DNA from: Apophysomyces variabilis
Taxonomy: Eukaryota > Mucoromycota > Mucoromycetes > Mucorales > Mucoraceae
Assembly (NCBI GenBank): GCA_002749535.1
Contig: MZZL01000401.1
Coordinates: forward strand, 501,165 to 565,164
Reading direction: 5' to 3'
DNA length: 64,000 nt
The notes under the pieces: model-generated
What the model saw: only the letters and a program-made list of their open reading frames with translations
Database searches by the model: none
Told to the model about the DNA's origin: nothing
In this document: in pieces, positions 21,478 to 32,814 of the stretch
Numbering within the stretch: the first letter of the stretch is position 1
Layout of the letters: each line of letters opens with the position of its first letter
Translations under genes and position numbers: made by a program

Positions 21478-23502
21478 TGCTAAAGCGGAAGAAAACAAAA
21501 CTTCGAACAAACGTAAATTTAAGACGGATTTAGTGCGTGACGTGGGAGCATAACTAGTCATTGATCTTCTGGGAATCGACTTTGAAACATATCCGTATCA
21601 ATAACGTCAATGTGTACTACGACGTTTTATACATGTATAATCCTCATCAGAGAAGTTATAACACGCTTTATTAGCGTAACACTTGTAAAGCTTGTTTCAT
21701 TGAACATCGGTATTGAAAAAAATAGAGATACGCCACATTGAATCCTTTATTACTTCTGAAACGCACGGTCTACGAAACCAACGCGCGTAACGAATATATG
21801 GATAAGATATATTTTCCAATGGCATACCACTTATCTTGTGTCTTGTAAGATGCCGTTATGCAAAGTGGTAATTCTGCATTATACCACCGTGGTTCGTAAG
21901 CTTTTCTCAGACAACCCCAGTAACGAATTAATAACAAGACATTTCCTTAATGGAGCGCCTTGCATAAGATATGTAAGCGCAACGCTTACTGATTCAATAT
22001 CGAACACATTTCTCTTTCGGACGCTTAGCTCTTCCAAACATTTCGCTATAATCTATAAATAGCGCTTGATGATATATAGTCCTGTAGTTTGCAAAATCGA
22101 TTTTAACCTGACAAATGGTAATCTTTCCAATTTGGTCTTACTTTATATTTATGAAGTACAACTTTGCGCGTGTTCGGATTTCTTTGTGCTGCAATGCGCG
22201 ACCCCACAAAGGACAATATCCTTCTGCGGAATTGTAAGTGTTATAATCATACGGGATTATCATATCCTACGGAGGAGTAAGTGCTGTTCTCGTCATCTAT
22301 ACATGTCATAACATGGCAGTTTTGTTAACATAGCCGGTACCTGTATCGGTCCCGTAATCTGGCAACTAGTTGATTTTTTTCTTGAAGGAATCCGGAATAT
22401 CTGCCCATTTGTTTGGCTGTAGAGACTGTGAGTCGTCGGATGGATGTTAGATCTGTTACTGTGGGGTTAGGGCAGCAACGCATTTCACCAACATTAGTAC
22501 TTACACTCTATGGGCAAGATCAAGTGGCTGAAATGATCCACTTTCTACCAACCACTTCAAAGTGTACCTCGTGTCCTAGCAGTGCTATGCCACACCAGCC
22601 TCATTGGAGGACGTATAAACAAGAATCTATCCTCTGTACATTAATAAGTCGAACCATCAGCTAACAAGCTGTATATCAAATAATTTGGCATAGCGGCCAA
22701 ACGTTGTTGTCAAGAGTAAACCTAGAACGTCTCGAGAAACAAGAAGCATACCTATGAAGTCAACTTGATAGTACTATCGATTTCAATGGTGGGGCTCCTA
22801 AGGAGGTAAATCCAAGAACCACAACGCCCACGCTGCCCTATCTCCGGCCTCATGGGGCGAAAGCCGCAATAACGCAAACCAGCGAATGGTTGCTTGAAAT
22901 GGCTCCTACCGCTTAACGGTAAGCACTTGAAAGTATTTGCAAAAAAATGTGAAGACGATGTCGAATTAGACTGGGCAATGTCAAATGCTAGTCGGTTCGT
23001 TTCATTGGAGCAAACCCAGGTACGTTCCACTCGACGTGTGTTTATTTCATTCTTCGCACCTTGGCTTCAAGACGATCTGTCGCTTTTTACAGAGTCCGCC
23101 AGCATAGACCTTAACTCTCCCGCATTTCAAAGAGCGTCTGCACAGGGTTAAAAGGGGATTGGCGTGCATTATTAACTCGGGTCGGAAGGATGCGGTGGGA
23201 GTCTCAGCGTGATTGCCTGAATCAGGATGACGCTTCCGTCTCTTTTTTCGACTATATCTGTATATATCCATCGGATAGGAATTAGGCTGGTTTTTATTGG
23301 ACCTGCTTTAGGCTCATGCTAGTTTTATTGTCACTGTGTTTAGCCAGTTCTAGATTAAACAAAAAGGAAGATGAGGAGCATAAAACACAGATGAAGAAAT
23401 TGTATGGGAAAAGGTATCGGCCCCGCCGAAGTTAAAATATGCCCGATAAATGGCCACTTGCACAGATGTTATTGCTTTGCCAATTGCTGGTTTAATATAC
23501 AG
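21478..23502. other. Intergenic, about 2 kb
   Basis: No gene could be supported. Several short frames occur (21838-22062, 22413-22664, 22894-23151); the last has a protein-like stretch but an attempted splice runs straight into stops. No tRNA or repeat recognised. Confidence 0.3.
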
Positions 23503-24669
23503 CTAATCCTTGATAAGTGTCATGGTGCTGCTGTAACCAGACTTTAACCACACATGGTTTTCGTATGTATCCTGATGGCGGTACTTGATGCTCGTTCCCG
23601 ATTGTACACCAATATTCACCTGAGAATTGAATTTCCTGTTCAAGGTATTTGCCAACTCTCTAGACCATCTGAAATCACGGACATTCTTGGAAGTAACATC
23701 CAAGGTTACATCGACCACATTTTGGCCGCTACGCTTGCTAGCCGTTACACTGAAGCGCACCTTGTCACCAATCTTAGGGGTAATACCATGTTGTAAATAA
23801 GGTTTCTCAGCAATCCACCAACTACTAGGGTTTCGACCGTCAACATTATCCTTTTCGTGGCGTTTGTCATTAGTTTTGCCGTTATCTTTGCCATGCTGCT
23901 TGTCAGGTTCCGTAGCTCCACCGGCTTGCTTAATGGTTATATCCGCACAATTGAAGAAAGCTTCGTGTCCAGCATCTATTCGTTGCCACCAGCCATAGAT
24001 GATTGCGTCGCCAGTACGATTGGCAGGAATGGGTATGTCGAGGTAGTAGAAGGAGGTCACTTCAGGAATAAGGCCTTTCCCGTTTGGAGACACTGGATTA
24101 GGGGTAGTTTTGTCGTAGACCTTGTCCAGATCCGCCCATTTCAATGGCTTACTCGGGTTGTACGATGGCTTGGTAATGAAAATCTTCATCATTGAAGGAT
24201 TGTGCGATTGTGTGTTCTCCCAGCGCAGCTGGAACTTGCCATTCTTTGGCTCGATTACAGTCTTCCTCCAGCCTTGGTCTTGAGGGATATCTAATCCACT
24301 TTTCTTTTTATCACCGCCAGCACAAAGAAGACCGTCGGGAACTGCTTTCTTGACAGTATCGAACTTGTCAGGATTGGATGGATTGGCTGATACCTCGTTC
24401 CACTGATTGAAGGGATAGTAAGTTTTCCCAGCAACGAGATAAGCGTTTCGACAGCCCTCGTTTGGCATTTTTGAGCCGTCCTCTGGCCAATAATAGCCAC
24501 CATCGATACGGCAACCATACTGCCTTGCAAGTGGAAAACCAAAAGCACCATGAGCGAACACCTTCTGTACGGGCATGAGCAGAAAACTGATTGTAATGAT
24601 GAGATAAAGTCCTCGGAAAAAGTCTGCCTGTCCAAGACCTTGCCGCGAACTCCCTCTATTGCTGTTCAT
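23503..24669 (-). CDS. AA10-type lytic polysaccharide monooxygenase with GbpA2-like C-terminal domain
   Basis: Intronless, 388 residues from the ATG at 24669; an in-frame extension to 24756 would spoil the signal peptide. A signal peptide (hydrophobic core LYLIITISFLLMP, cleavage after VFA) exposes His40 of HGAFGFPLARQYGC as the new N-terminus, as LPMOs need for the copper histidine brace. The second copper His is in NTQSHNPSMMKIFIT, and the WWQRIDAGHEAFFNCADI block near the domain end fits AA10 chitin/cellulose LPMOs. A charged Lys/Asp/His linker leads to about 95 residues (DKVRFSVTASK, FRWSRELANTLNRKFNSQ, VNIGV) resembling the second domain of bacterial GbpA. It should be a secreted copper enzyme oxidising chitin or related polymers. 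The bacterial architecture and lack of introns suggest horizontal origin. Confidence 0.85.
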   Translation of the reverse strand: MNSNRGSSRQGLGQADFFRGLYLIITISFLLMPVQKVFAHGAFGFPLARQYGCRIDGGYYWPEDGSKMPNEGCRNAYLVAGKTYYPFNQWNEVSANPSNPDKFDTVKKAVPDGLLCAGGDKKKSGLDIPQDQGWRKTVIEPKNGKFQLRWENTQSHNPSMMKIFITKPSYNPSKPLKWADLDKVYDKTTPNPVSPNGKGLIPEVTSFYYLDIPIPANRTGDAIIYGWWQRIDAGHEAFFNCADITIKQAGGATEPDKQHGKDNGKTNDKRHEKDNVDGRNPSSWWIAEKPYLQHGITPKIGDKVRFSVTASKRSGQNVVDVTLDVTSKNVRDFRWSRELANTLNRKFNSQVNIGVQSGTSIKYRHQDTYENHVWLKSGYSSTMTLIKD

Positions 24670-24756
24670 GCTCGACTTCGTGGTTTGTCTTGAGTGGTAT
24701 GCTTGGGATGAAGAATAATTGACAACACAAAAGCATGGCCCATATATACCATTCAT

Positions 24757-27430
24757 CTACAAAATGTTGCACAAGACCCAAGTGATAAGTTCACAAGAAA
24801 TAATGTGACATTTAATTATCAAAATATTGCTTGAACAATTCCATCCATTGTTTGTTTAATCGATCCTGTATTTCCTCGTGAGACGTTCAAACTTTACCTG
24901 GAACAACCACGGTTATTGTCCAACGGCATGGCACCGTTACTGTAATCTACGTAATTGTTTGCTGTTTTTATTAAGTTGAAACATGCCTGTGTAATTTGAA
25001 ATTCGGGCTTTCACGTTAAGTGTATACAGCACATAGCTATATAGAGTCTATATAGTACGCTGCCAACCTATCAATAACGCGTCCTAATTAATATCGCAAT
25101 TAGAGCAGCAGCCATTAAAGCAACTTCGTCCTAACTATGTAGAAGATATACAATTAATGTTTAGTCTTGCAAAAAGTTGTTTAGGTAGTGTTGGAAGAAT
25201 TTCAGTTAAAAACGGAGAGACTAATTGACCCATTCGTAGAGTAAAGAACAATAATCGTATAGGATATATAGATAGACAATAGCTTGTGTAATGCGAGCAG
25301 TACAGCATCAACGTCAAAGTTTTGTTAAAAGTCCGGACATGGAGAAGAGTACCATTTTCAGATCGGTAGTACCTGGAAAAGTTCTCGCTTGATCGGAACT
25401 TTACAAGCAAACTGATTGACGTAATTTTATAATGAACAGAACTTAGACCCGCGTTTGTAAATGCATACAAAACCAATAGATCAGCCATTTCTGACTGCAA
25501 TATTTGTAAGTGATAGCTTGCCGAAGAGAAGCTGCAAGAACCAGAAGAACATATAGTATTCGCATTATATAAAAAGCGTTGATACAAAGAAATATAATTT
25601 TCGCAAATGCATGGGTTATCGCCATGAACATGGGAGGACTCTTACATGCGATAAATGGGACGATGAAAAGAGTCGTTGGTAAACACTACAAACACAGAAC
25701 AAACCTTATCTGAGTTTAAAACGAATCTGCCCGTAAGCTCAATCCGTTTATGCATTGTTGGCAAGCCCTGTAATCTTTCACTAGATAGAAGCTAATTGTA
25801 ATTTTATACTCTTTAATTGAAATGGGCATTAAATACGTACGCTCAGAATTTATTAACTATCTTTATGCGATACAGAACACCAGCTGCCTTCGAACTGTTA
25901 GAAAAGTGCCAATTCATTTGGCAACAATTATGAGCTGAGAATCCTTTTCACTTTTATCTAACGGACTTTTAAGATTTTTAAGGCTATACGCTTGTTGCTG
26001 TGACAATGACAAGAAAACCCAAAAAGAAATTATTATTTGATCGACACTGCATCGCAGCAGATCTATTTGCAGTCTCTGGTTTTTGGCGTTAAAAAGTGAA
26101 TACGGCGAGATCAAAGGGCTGTATACTTGGGAAAGTAAGATATTTTGCCGGCTCTAACTGCAGGCTGTTAGCTGACTATCCATGTGTGAATAGAATTTGT
26201 ATTTCTTTGTATATATATAAATTATCTATTTGAATCTATATAGAATCGTATATGGCAGTCAATAAGAACTGGATCTATCCAAAAAGGCCGCCAATCAAAG
26301 GGAAGGAAACTACAGATAATATTTTGACGTTTCTCTCCTTCTAGGGAGCTGATTCTGAGGCTGTATTTGCAAAACGATAAATCATTTTCATAGTGGCCGA
26401 TAATTAAGGTAGAAGGAGAAAATTAGCGGGTCATATGCTTGCCTAAGATTTATTGTCTTCATACCTAATTGTTGAACAGTGCAACTCCTGTTCTTGCCTA
26501 GAAAACAACTTCATACTCTCTGAAAATATCCATTACCATTGGTTCAATGCTTTGGCTGAAGATGAACATGCCTGAGTCAGCAAGATATCTAGGGTTCCAC
26601 ACAATTCGGTTATTCTCGGTTCTTTGCTGGAAGCAAACCGAAGCTAATCAAACGAGAAATGAAAATAAAAGAAAGCTATATGGACAACCGTTTTATCGAC
26701 AATAAAATAAGTATAAGACTCTATATGTAAGATAGATATTGTGAAAAGAGACTGCTTTCTATAGGAAGTATAGTCATTATAGTTTGGAAACCTTTTTACA
26801 TCGAAAATGGCTTAACATTTTCACTGTTCTGTAATTAACCTAGATGAACTTGGTTTTGTACTTTACTGCCTTATTCTGATGATGATATCCTTTTTGAGAG
26901 CAAAGGTAAAAGAGACACAGTACCCATCGGTTGCAACGCTCCACAGTTTCTGATCCGTTCACTGCTTAGCGCTTTCCAACGTTTTTAAAATTTTGACTTT
27001 TGAAACATCAAAAACCGCCCAAAACGCTTCTAACGGGTCGGTCCAATGCGATACCAAAGGAGAGATCGAAGCAAGAGTCTGTCGGTCAACGTTAAAGCTC
27101 TCTAGTGAGAGGAGAATACCGGCGCCAAGGGAAAGAATTTTTGATCTTGTTGTCCAATTTTGGGGGCAAACACACCAAGGAGGATTTTTCGAGTTGTTTT
27201 TTTTTTGAAAAAACATGATAAATAATGACAATCTTCTGCCGAAAGCTTGGGAAAGTCTTCCTGGATTTTTTCTTGCGTGCGGATACACTTTGATGTGCTT
27301 CGCGCAAGACAAATGATGGCAGCAGCGGAATCCGAACTCGGTTTATGAAACTATCGCAGTGCTCAATACCAGATATGTGTGACCTCAGAGGTATCTTTGG
27401 CAAAGATGCTACGACATCGGCTATATGTTT
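24757..27430. other. Gene-poor AT-rich region
   Basis: No recognisable gene. Open frames (25135-25587 minus, 25914-26114 minus) look like chance. At 26959-27312 both strands carry longer open frames (plus-strand segment RRIPAPRERIFDLVVQFW); one may be a repeat-derived fragment but no family could be assigned. Confidence 0.3.
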
Positions 27431-27844
27431 CTAGATGTAGTTGACGAGCTTTGTTTTTTGCCTTGACCTCAAAGAATCATATGTCGACATTTTCATACAA
27501 AATTTACGTTTTAGCCAAGTTTTGGTGGGAAACGGCCGTTCTTTGCGTAGCGTGTGATCTTCTGAACCTTCAAGCTCGCTCAAGATATCAAACATAGTTG
27601 GAAGATACAGATGAGGTCTTGCGGCTAGATTCATGTCCGTCACTGGCAAGTCGTCGGGCAATATATTGAACTTTTTCAGAACGTTGGTTATTGCCTCCAT
27701 ATACCGATCCTGATATGGCAATGAATACGGATAGTGAGGCTGGCATTTCGCGCCGATGTCGTACGTGTATCTCGCCAGTTTTGTTATGGAGCTACTGAAC
27801 TCATTGGGCTGAGAGTATAATGGGTCACTTAAAGTAAAATACAT
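27431..27844 (-). CDS. Hypothetical ORF, 137 residues
   Basis: An ATG-initiated open frame (MYFTLSDPLYSQPNEFSSSI..) whose composition looks protein-like: regular spacing of aromatic and proline residues and a basic C-terminus (TKTWLKRKFCMKM). No domain or motif was recognised. It sits among transposon debris, so it may be a piece of a repetitive element rather than a host gene. No convincing splice sites connect it to neighbours. Confidence 0.3.
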   Translation of the reverse strand: MYFTLSDPLYSQPNEFSSSITKLARYTYDIGAKCQPHYPYSLPYQDRYMEAITNVLKKFNILPDDLPVTDMNLAARPHLYLPTMFDILSELEGSEDHTLRKERPFPTKTWLKRKFCMKMSTYDSLRSRQKTKLVNYI

Positions 27845-29839
27845 GATAAAATCCTTACCAATAACTGTTGTAGCAGATATTTTATGTAAGAAATAACTCG
27901 CCCCTAGTAGGTTTCCACGACATTATTCGTATAAGCGGTCGATATTTGCTGACAAACGGAGGCCATGACATTCGTTATACCGGAACTCAATTTTTGATGC
28001 TCGTTGCTTGGTTTACGATCACAGTAACGAAGATAGATCCCTCGCAAATCATGCTTCAGAGTGACTGGAAATGATCGCTCTTTAACTGGTTGCTCTCGTA
28101 TTTTGTGTCATACCTTTTCAAAGTGTTACTGGTTTGCAGTTTGGTCAATTGGAACAGTGTGAACTTACTTCTGACATACTTTTGATGGTTATTAAGTTTT
28201 TAATCAAGCCTTTGTCTCGGCAGACTGTGGCGAAAATAATTTTCTGGTATAAATCTCATACTTTCCCATGGACATCTGAGCTGACTCTTTCTTTGATGGG
28301 ATATGCGACGGGTTTAGCGAGCTTGATGCTCTAGAGTGCGTACGCATTGCCTCGAAATTTTTGGTGCGCTTGCATGTGAGACAGCCTCTGCTATTAGACT
28401 TTCTGCGTTTTCGAGCATTTTCTAATTTGGCTTATTTTTCCTCATCGCAGTACGTTCTTTATCTTCTCCTTTTTGGACTTCCGTCTCTTTTTACGGACTG
28501 GGGGAGCTCCAGTCCTTTTGCAGACGGCCTTTAACCATTGGATGGCTTTCTTATGAAGCACCCGCCACGTCTACGTTGGACAATGGTTCTTCGGGGATCT
28601 AAGTAAGCTTCACATCAGCGCACGCATGAAGAGATTGAATATATACCTTGCTCAGACTGCTTTGTTTGGTGCGCATTGCTTTGAAGTTGAAAGAGAAGAT
28701 TAACTCAAGGTATAGATTCATACAAACGCAAAGGACTGAATTCTGAACCTTTATCAAAATTACGTCAATCATATATCACAACTACTTCTAACTTGTTTTA
28801 TCTTGCGTTGACCGTGCGCACCGGAAGACGGAACGGAAATTCAACATAACAGGCAATACACAAGAGTGTGCGCTGTTTTGATATAGTGAAGTACATGACC
28901 GCTTGTACCGCTTTCTTACATTTGGACAAACATGGTCTAAGCAAAAGCATGCAGACTTAGTTCCTAAGAACATCCATATGTTCTTAATGGTACGTCATTG
29001 TCATTTAGCTAGTTCTTTTTCGGGAGTGACAAAACATACAAATTGATAGGCAGATCAAAGCATAGTAGTGAAGAAGGGGCTGTGGTAAAGCAAAATTGCC
29101 TATGCAAATTAGAGAAATAATTTATACTTGCCCAATAAACGGAGCTTGTATATCTTTGATTTTGGGCAAGATTTGACTGGGGTCCACCAGATAGGATCGG
29201 GTAGTGAGGCGAGAATGCTTTATCCCTGGGCAGTGTAGGCAAGATCACGGCAACACATTGATAAAGTTTGCTAACTGTAAAAGAGATCGTTATATGAGGA
29301 TGATTGCTAGAGCAAGAGAACTAAAAGTTTTGAGGAGACTACGAAATTTGAGGAGACCACAACCACGAAAAGGTTCACAGTTTCTAAATAGCGTCAGACT
29401 AGCTTTTGGCTTGCTTGCCTCGCAGCGCACCAATGCTTCTCGCCATCCCATCATTCACTGCACCCACCCATTTGGTACTGGGTATGGGTACATTAGACAG
29501 ACACTTACGAAGCGAAAATACAATGTAGAAATCGATTTGTTGAAGAGAAACTAATGTCTTAAAACAACTATCTAAGAGATTGCGTTCAGATCTATAAAGA
29601 GGATATTGAACAATAAAAAATTCTAAATCTGCGACTCGATCACCATGAAACAAACTGCCGAACAGTATCACACCATTGCACATCATTCCATAATTAAAGC
29701 AAAAAAAAAGTACAACGTTACCTTTGTATACTACCTTATGAACAACGACTGCAAATAATTCTCGAAGCGCTTACGCAGTTTCTTCTGTCCTAGGCATGAA
29801 AACCTATTCTGATTGCATAAAGAGACTCTTGTTGCTTTT
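27845..29839. other. Transposon-debris-like region with no assignable gene
   Basis: A plus-strand frame reading through about 28261-28610 is open for long stretches but broken by stops (one TGA near 28279 and another TAA near 28531), with aromatic-rich text such as FLRFRAFSNLAYFSSSQ, suggesting a decayed coding region of unknown family. A basic 116-codon plus-strand frame at 29204-29554 is not recognised. Confidence 0.3.
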
Positions 29840-30345
29840 CTATAGATGTTGCAGGGTATCATCAAGATTGTCGTTTGCTTCACGCATCAGTTTGCACACA
29901 TCGGTGCACAGCTTGGAGGCGGTTCCGTCCTTGGCAATCTCCATGGCAAGTAAACCGTGTTCTTTTTGGCGTGAATCATACAGTAGTCGAAGATCCACTC
30001 TAAATCCAACAAACGCTTCGCCGTACGCGCGTCTCCTAGCGATGACACGATGGACTGAACTTGATCCTCCAATCTCCATTCGTAAAATACCATGGATATC
30101 AACAAGGCTCTTCAGCAATGACGCCCATACTTGAGCAATGAAATCATACTCTGTAACGCGATCGATGTTGTCAGGTTTGAGCAAGAATCGATTAGATTCA
30201 ATGATGTGAACAATGTCAGGAACGACTTGCAGCAATTTCTGGGCTGCAGCACACCTGCTTTTGACATTTTGAACATATTCGATCGCCGTTCGAGTGTCAT
30301 TTTCCTTGTCAATGATTTACCCAACGATATCAAACGGTAGGTCAA
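29840..30345 (-). pseudogene. Decayed ORF of unknown, probably repeat-associated family
   Basis: From about 30305 down to the stop at 29840 one frame reads coherently: AIEYVQNVKSRCAAAQKLLQ, then NIDRVTEYDFIAQVWASLL, LVDIHGILRMEIGGSSSVH, VGFRVDLRLLYDSRQKEHG and a terminal DVCKLMREANDNLDD. It is protein-like throughout but there are stops directly upstream, and no ATG suits the whole segment. I have a memory of similar ORFs recurring in Mucorales genomes, which I cannot verify here. No catalytic motif is visible. Treat it as the C-terminal part of a broken, possibly mobile-element-borne gene. Confidence 0.35.
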
Positions 30346-30602
30346 ATATGGTTGGAGGCTGAAATTGAACGAGTTTGTACTTCGTAATGTAAGGTGGTAT
30401 GAGATGCTCCAGTCTTTGCCGCTGCACTCTAAGAACTCTTGGGCTGGTTTGGTGTTGGTGAGTTCCTATATGGATGACGAATACTGAAGGGAGAACGGCT
30501 GGGAGGAAGAATACACTGTATTGTCTATGCGTCAAGCGCGCTAAATCTGGGACAATCACTTCAAGTCTCAGGAATCAAGTAGCAATTTGCAACAGCTGGA
30601 CC

Positions 30603-30883
30603 CTGATACATTCAAGTTATTCCATGCAAAGCGGTCAAAGGATGAGCTTAAGGTATACCTTGTAGAGAGTACAAGCACTGACGACATGGGCGTTCTCAAG
30701 TATTGAAAGCACCGTAGCATTGAGTGGGCGGCATTACCACAGATGGCGAGACGTTATTTGACTATTCCGGCATCTTTGGTATCATCTGAGCGTTGTTCTT
30801 CACAGGCAAAGTTTTTCGTTCCCTTTAAGCAGAATCGTCTAAAACCTGACACTGTTAAGGAGCTGGTATTGAGCAATCCATAG
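30603..30883 (+). pseudogene. hAT transposase, C-terminal dimerisation domain remnant
   Basis: One frame reads FHAKRSKDELKVYLVEST, a short gap, then EWAALPQMARRYLTIPASL, VSSERCSSQAKFFVPFKQN and RLKPDTVKELVLSNP before TAG at 30881-30883. This is the hAT-family C-terminal dimerisation domain (normally W-W, L-A-R-x-x-L-x-I-P-x-S-S-x-x-S-E-R-x-F-S). A TGA at about 30705 replaces the expected Trp of the conserved W-W pair, so the copy is dead. The catalytic part is not recognisable upstream. Confidence 0.7.
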
Positions 30884-31086
30884 TGGTGATTGCTTTTATA
30901 AACAATACTTAGTAATTCATATATATACAATAAACCCGTCCTCCATTCATCTTAAAACATTCCATGTCACTAAAAAGAGTAGAATTATTTTTTTTTGAAA
31001 CAACGTTTTACATATCAGAGCGTTGACTTCTTTTCTTCAAAGTTTTGACTTTTTCTTTTCTCTATTGTTGCTTTTATTCCTGCCTT

Positions 31087-31134
<48 letters not shown>

Positions 31135-31767
31135 NNNNNNNNNNNNNNNNNNNNNNNNNNNNNNNNNNNNNNNNNNNNNNNNNNNNNNNNNNNNNNNNNN
31201 NNNNNNNNNNNNNNNNNNNNNNNNNNNNNNNNNNNNNNNNNNNNNNNNNNNNNNNNNNNNNNNNNNNNNNNNNNNNNNNNNNNNNNNNNNNNNNNNNNNN
31301 NNNNNNNNNNNNNNNNNNNNNNNNNNNNNNNNNNNNNNNNNNNNNNNNNNNNNNNNNNNNNNNNNNNNNNNNNNNNNNNNNNNNNNNNNNNNNNNNNNNN
31401 NNNNNNNNNNNNNNNNNNNNNNNNNNNNNNNNNNNNNNNNNNNNNNNNNNNNNNNNNNNNNNNNNNNNNNNNNNNNNNNNNNNNNNNNAAGTTATTACGA
31501 AACATTATATGATCAAGCCTTTTTATTTAGTAAATTAAAATTAAACATAATATAATATAAAGTTTATATATATTTCTATAGATTAAAATTAGTTAATAGA
31601 ACTTCTTAACATTATATTATCATGTATGTTTTTAAAAACCCTTTCTAATTAAATAACACTATAGTTAACTAATAGTGAATTCTATTTGCATTAGTATAAA
31701 AAGGTTTTATAAGGACCGTATAAAACCTCTTATGACATTATTTTACAGATTCAAGTTTTCAACAATT
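30884..31767. other. AT-rich stretch with poly-A run and assembly gap
   Basis: Forty-four A (31091-31134) run directly into 354 N (31135-31488). Sequence on the right of the gap (31489-31740) is extremely AT-rich. No gene is visible. The homopolymer probably caused the assembly break; what fills the gap is unknown. Confidence 0.8.
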
Positions 31768-31840
31768 GCCTAGCTAGCTCAATCGGCAGAGCGTGAGACT
31801 CTTAATCTCAAGGTTGGGGGTTCGACCCCCCCGTTGGGCT
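31768..31840 (+). tRNA. tRNA-Lys (anticodon CTT)
   Basis: The 73-nt sequence folds as a cloverleaf: acceptor GCCTAGC with GTTGGGC, D-arm GCTC..GAGC, anticodon stem TGAGA/TCTCA with loop CTCTTAA (anticodon CTT), T-arm GGGGG/CCCCC with loop TTCGACC, discriminator T. Internal promoter boxes A (TAGCTCAATCGGCAGAG) and B (GGTTCGACCCC) are intact. No intron. A T6 run beginning at 31840 is a good pol III terminator. Two acceptor pairs are G-T wobbles and one is T-G. Confidence 0.95.
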
Positions 31841-31845
31841 TTTTT
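31840..31845 (+). terminator. RNA polymerase III terminator T6 of tRNA-Lys
   Basis: Six consecutive T directly at the tRNA 3' end, the canonical pol III stop. Confidence 0.8.
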
Positions 31846-32814
31846 CGCAATTCGAAGTGCGGAGTTTGATTTTGTTAGTTTTCAGGAACAGTTGGCCGTA
31901 CTTCTTTTTGGCTGATTCAATCAATGGCCATTAAAATTCAGTTGAATAGCTTCAGATACAACAAGGAGAACAAGAGGTAAACAAGTGAGTGATGTTTATT
32001 GCTTTCCACTTCTAAGATATTTATAGTAAATGGTTTTCTACAGTTTTTTACATTTTGATCGTTAGTGAGTCATGGAGAGTTATGCCCTTGAGTAACAATA
32101 GTCACGCATGATTCATATTGAAAGTATTTGACGTACAGAGAGCAATGGTTGTACTAACACATTCCAAAAGGAGCAAAAGATCACAGAAAGAGATATGCTG
32201 CGAACATGTTTCTTTCATTCATTCAACTTCAGAGTTCAATGCAAGAAAAAACTTGATGTAGAAAATGTATCGTTGCTCATGGTCAGATTTTCACCACATA
32301 TGTAAGATGAGGTCTATTCAGTATCATTTGAGAACTGCTGTATTTAGGGAAAGCAAAACTCGAAAGGACGGATAACTGGTTTTTGCAATTTTCCTTTTTT
32401 TTTAGGGCCTAACCTATACTTGTCAATCAACAAATATCACATTTACTCCATCCTAGACATTAAAGTCAGCGTTAATCGTGATTCGCAATTGTTGAAAAGC
32501 ACGTAACGCCCCATTTTTATTACTCTCACGTGGGTAATATAGGCTCTCTTTCTCATTGGTTTTTCTTCGTTTGCATATCTGACACGTACAGAAACAGCCA
32601 CGGTCTCGTAAATCAAAATTAATACAAAGCAAAAGGACTTGCATTATTATGTCATTACCAAAGATTTAAGAGGCACAGGGGAGTATGAAAAGAAACTATA
32701 CAAAGTAAAGAAAAAATCCCACAGAAAGTGGATGGATACGTTACTGTAACAAAAAGGAAATTTGGTAATTACATAAGGAAATGGAGATAAACAAGGATCG
32801 GCTGTTTTCTTTGA
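31846..32814. other. Intergenic between tRNA-Lys and the RhoGAP gene
   Basis: No supported gene. A 63-codon minus-strand frame at 32453-32644 has no recognisable domain. Confidence 0.3.

Noticed and set aside
22894..23151. A possible exon reading VFAKKCEDDVELDWAMSNASR
   Set aside because: The apparent intron after it leads directly to a stop codon and no partner exon upstream could be found.
25135..25587. A 150-codon minus-strand frame
   Set aside because: Rich in Leu, Ser, Tyr and Cys as expected from translating AT-rich non-coding DNA; no motif.
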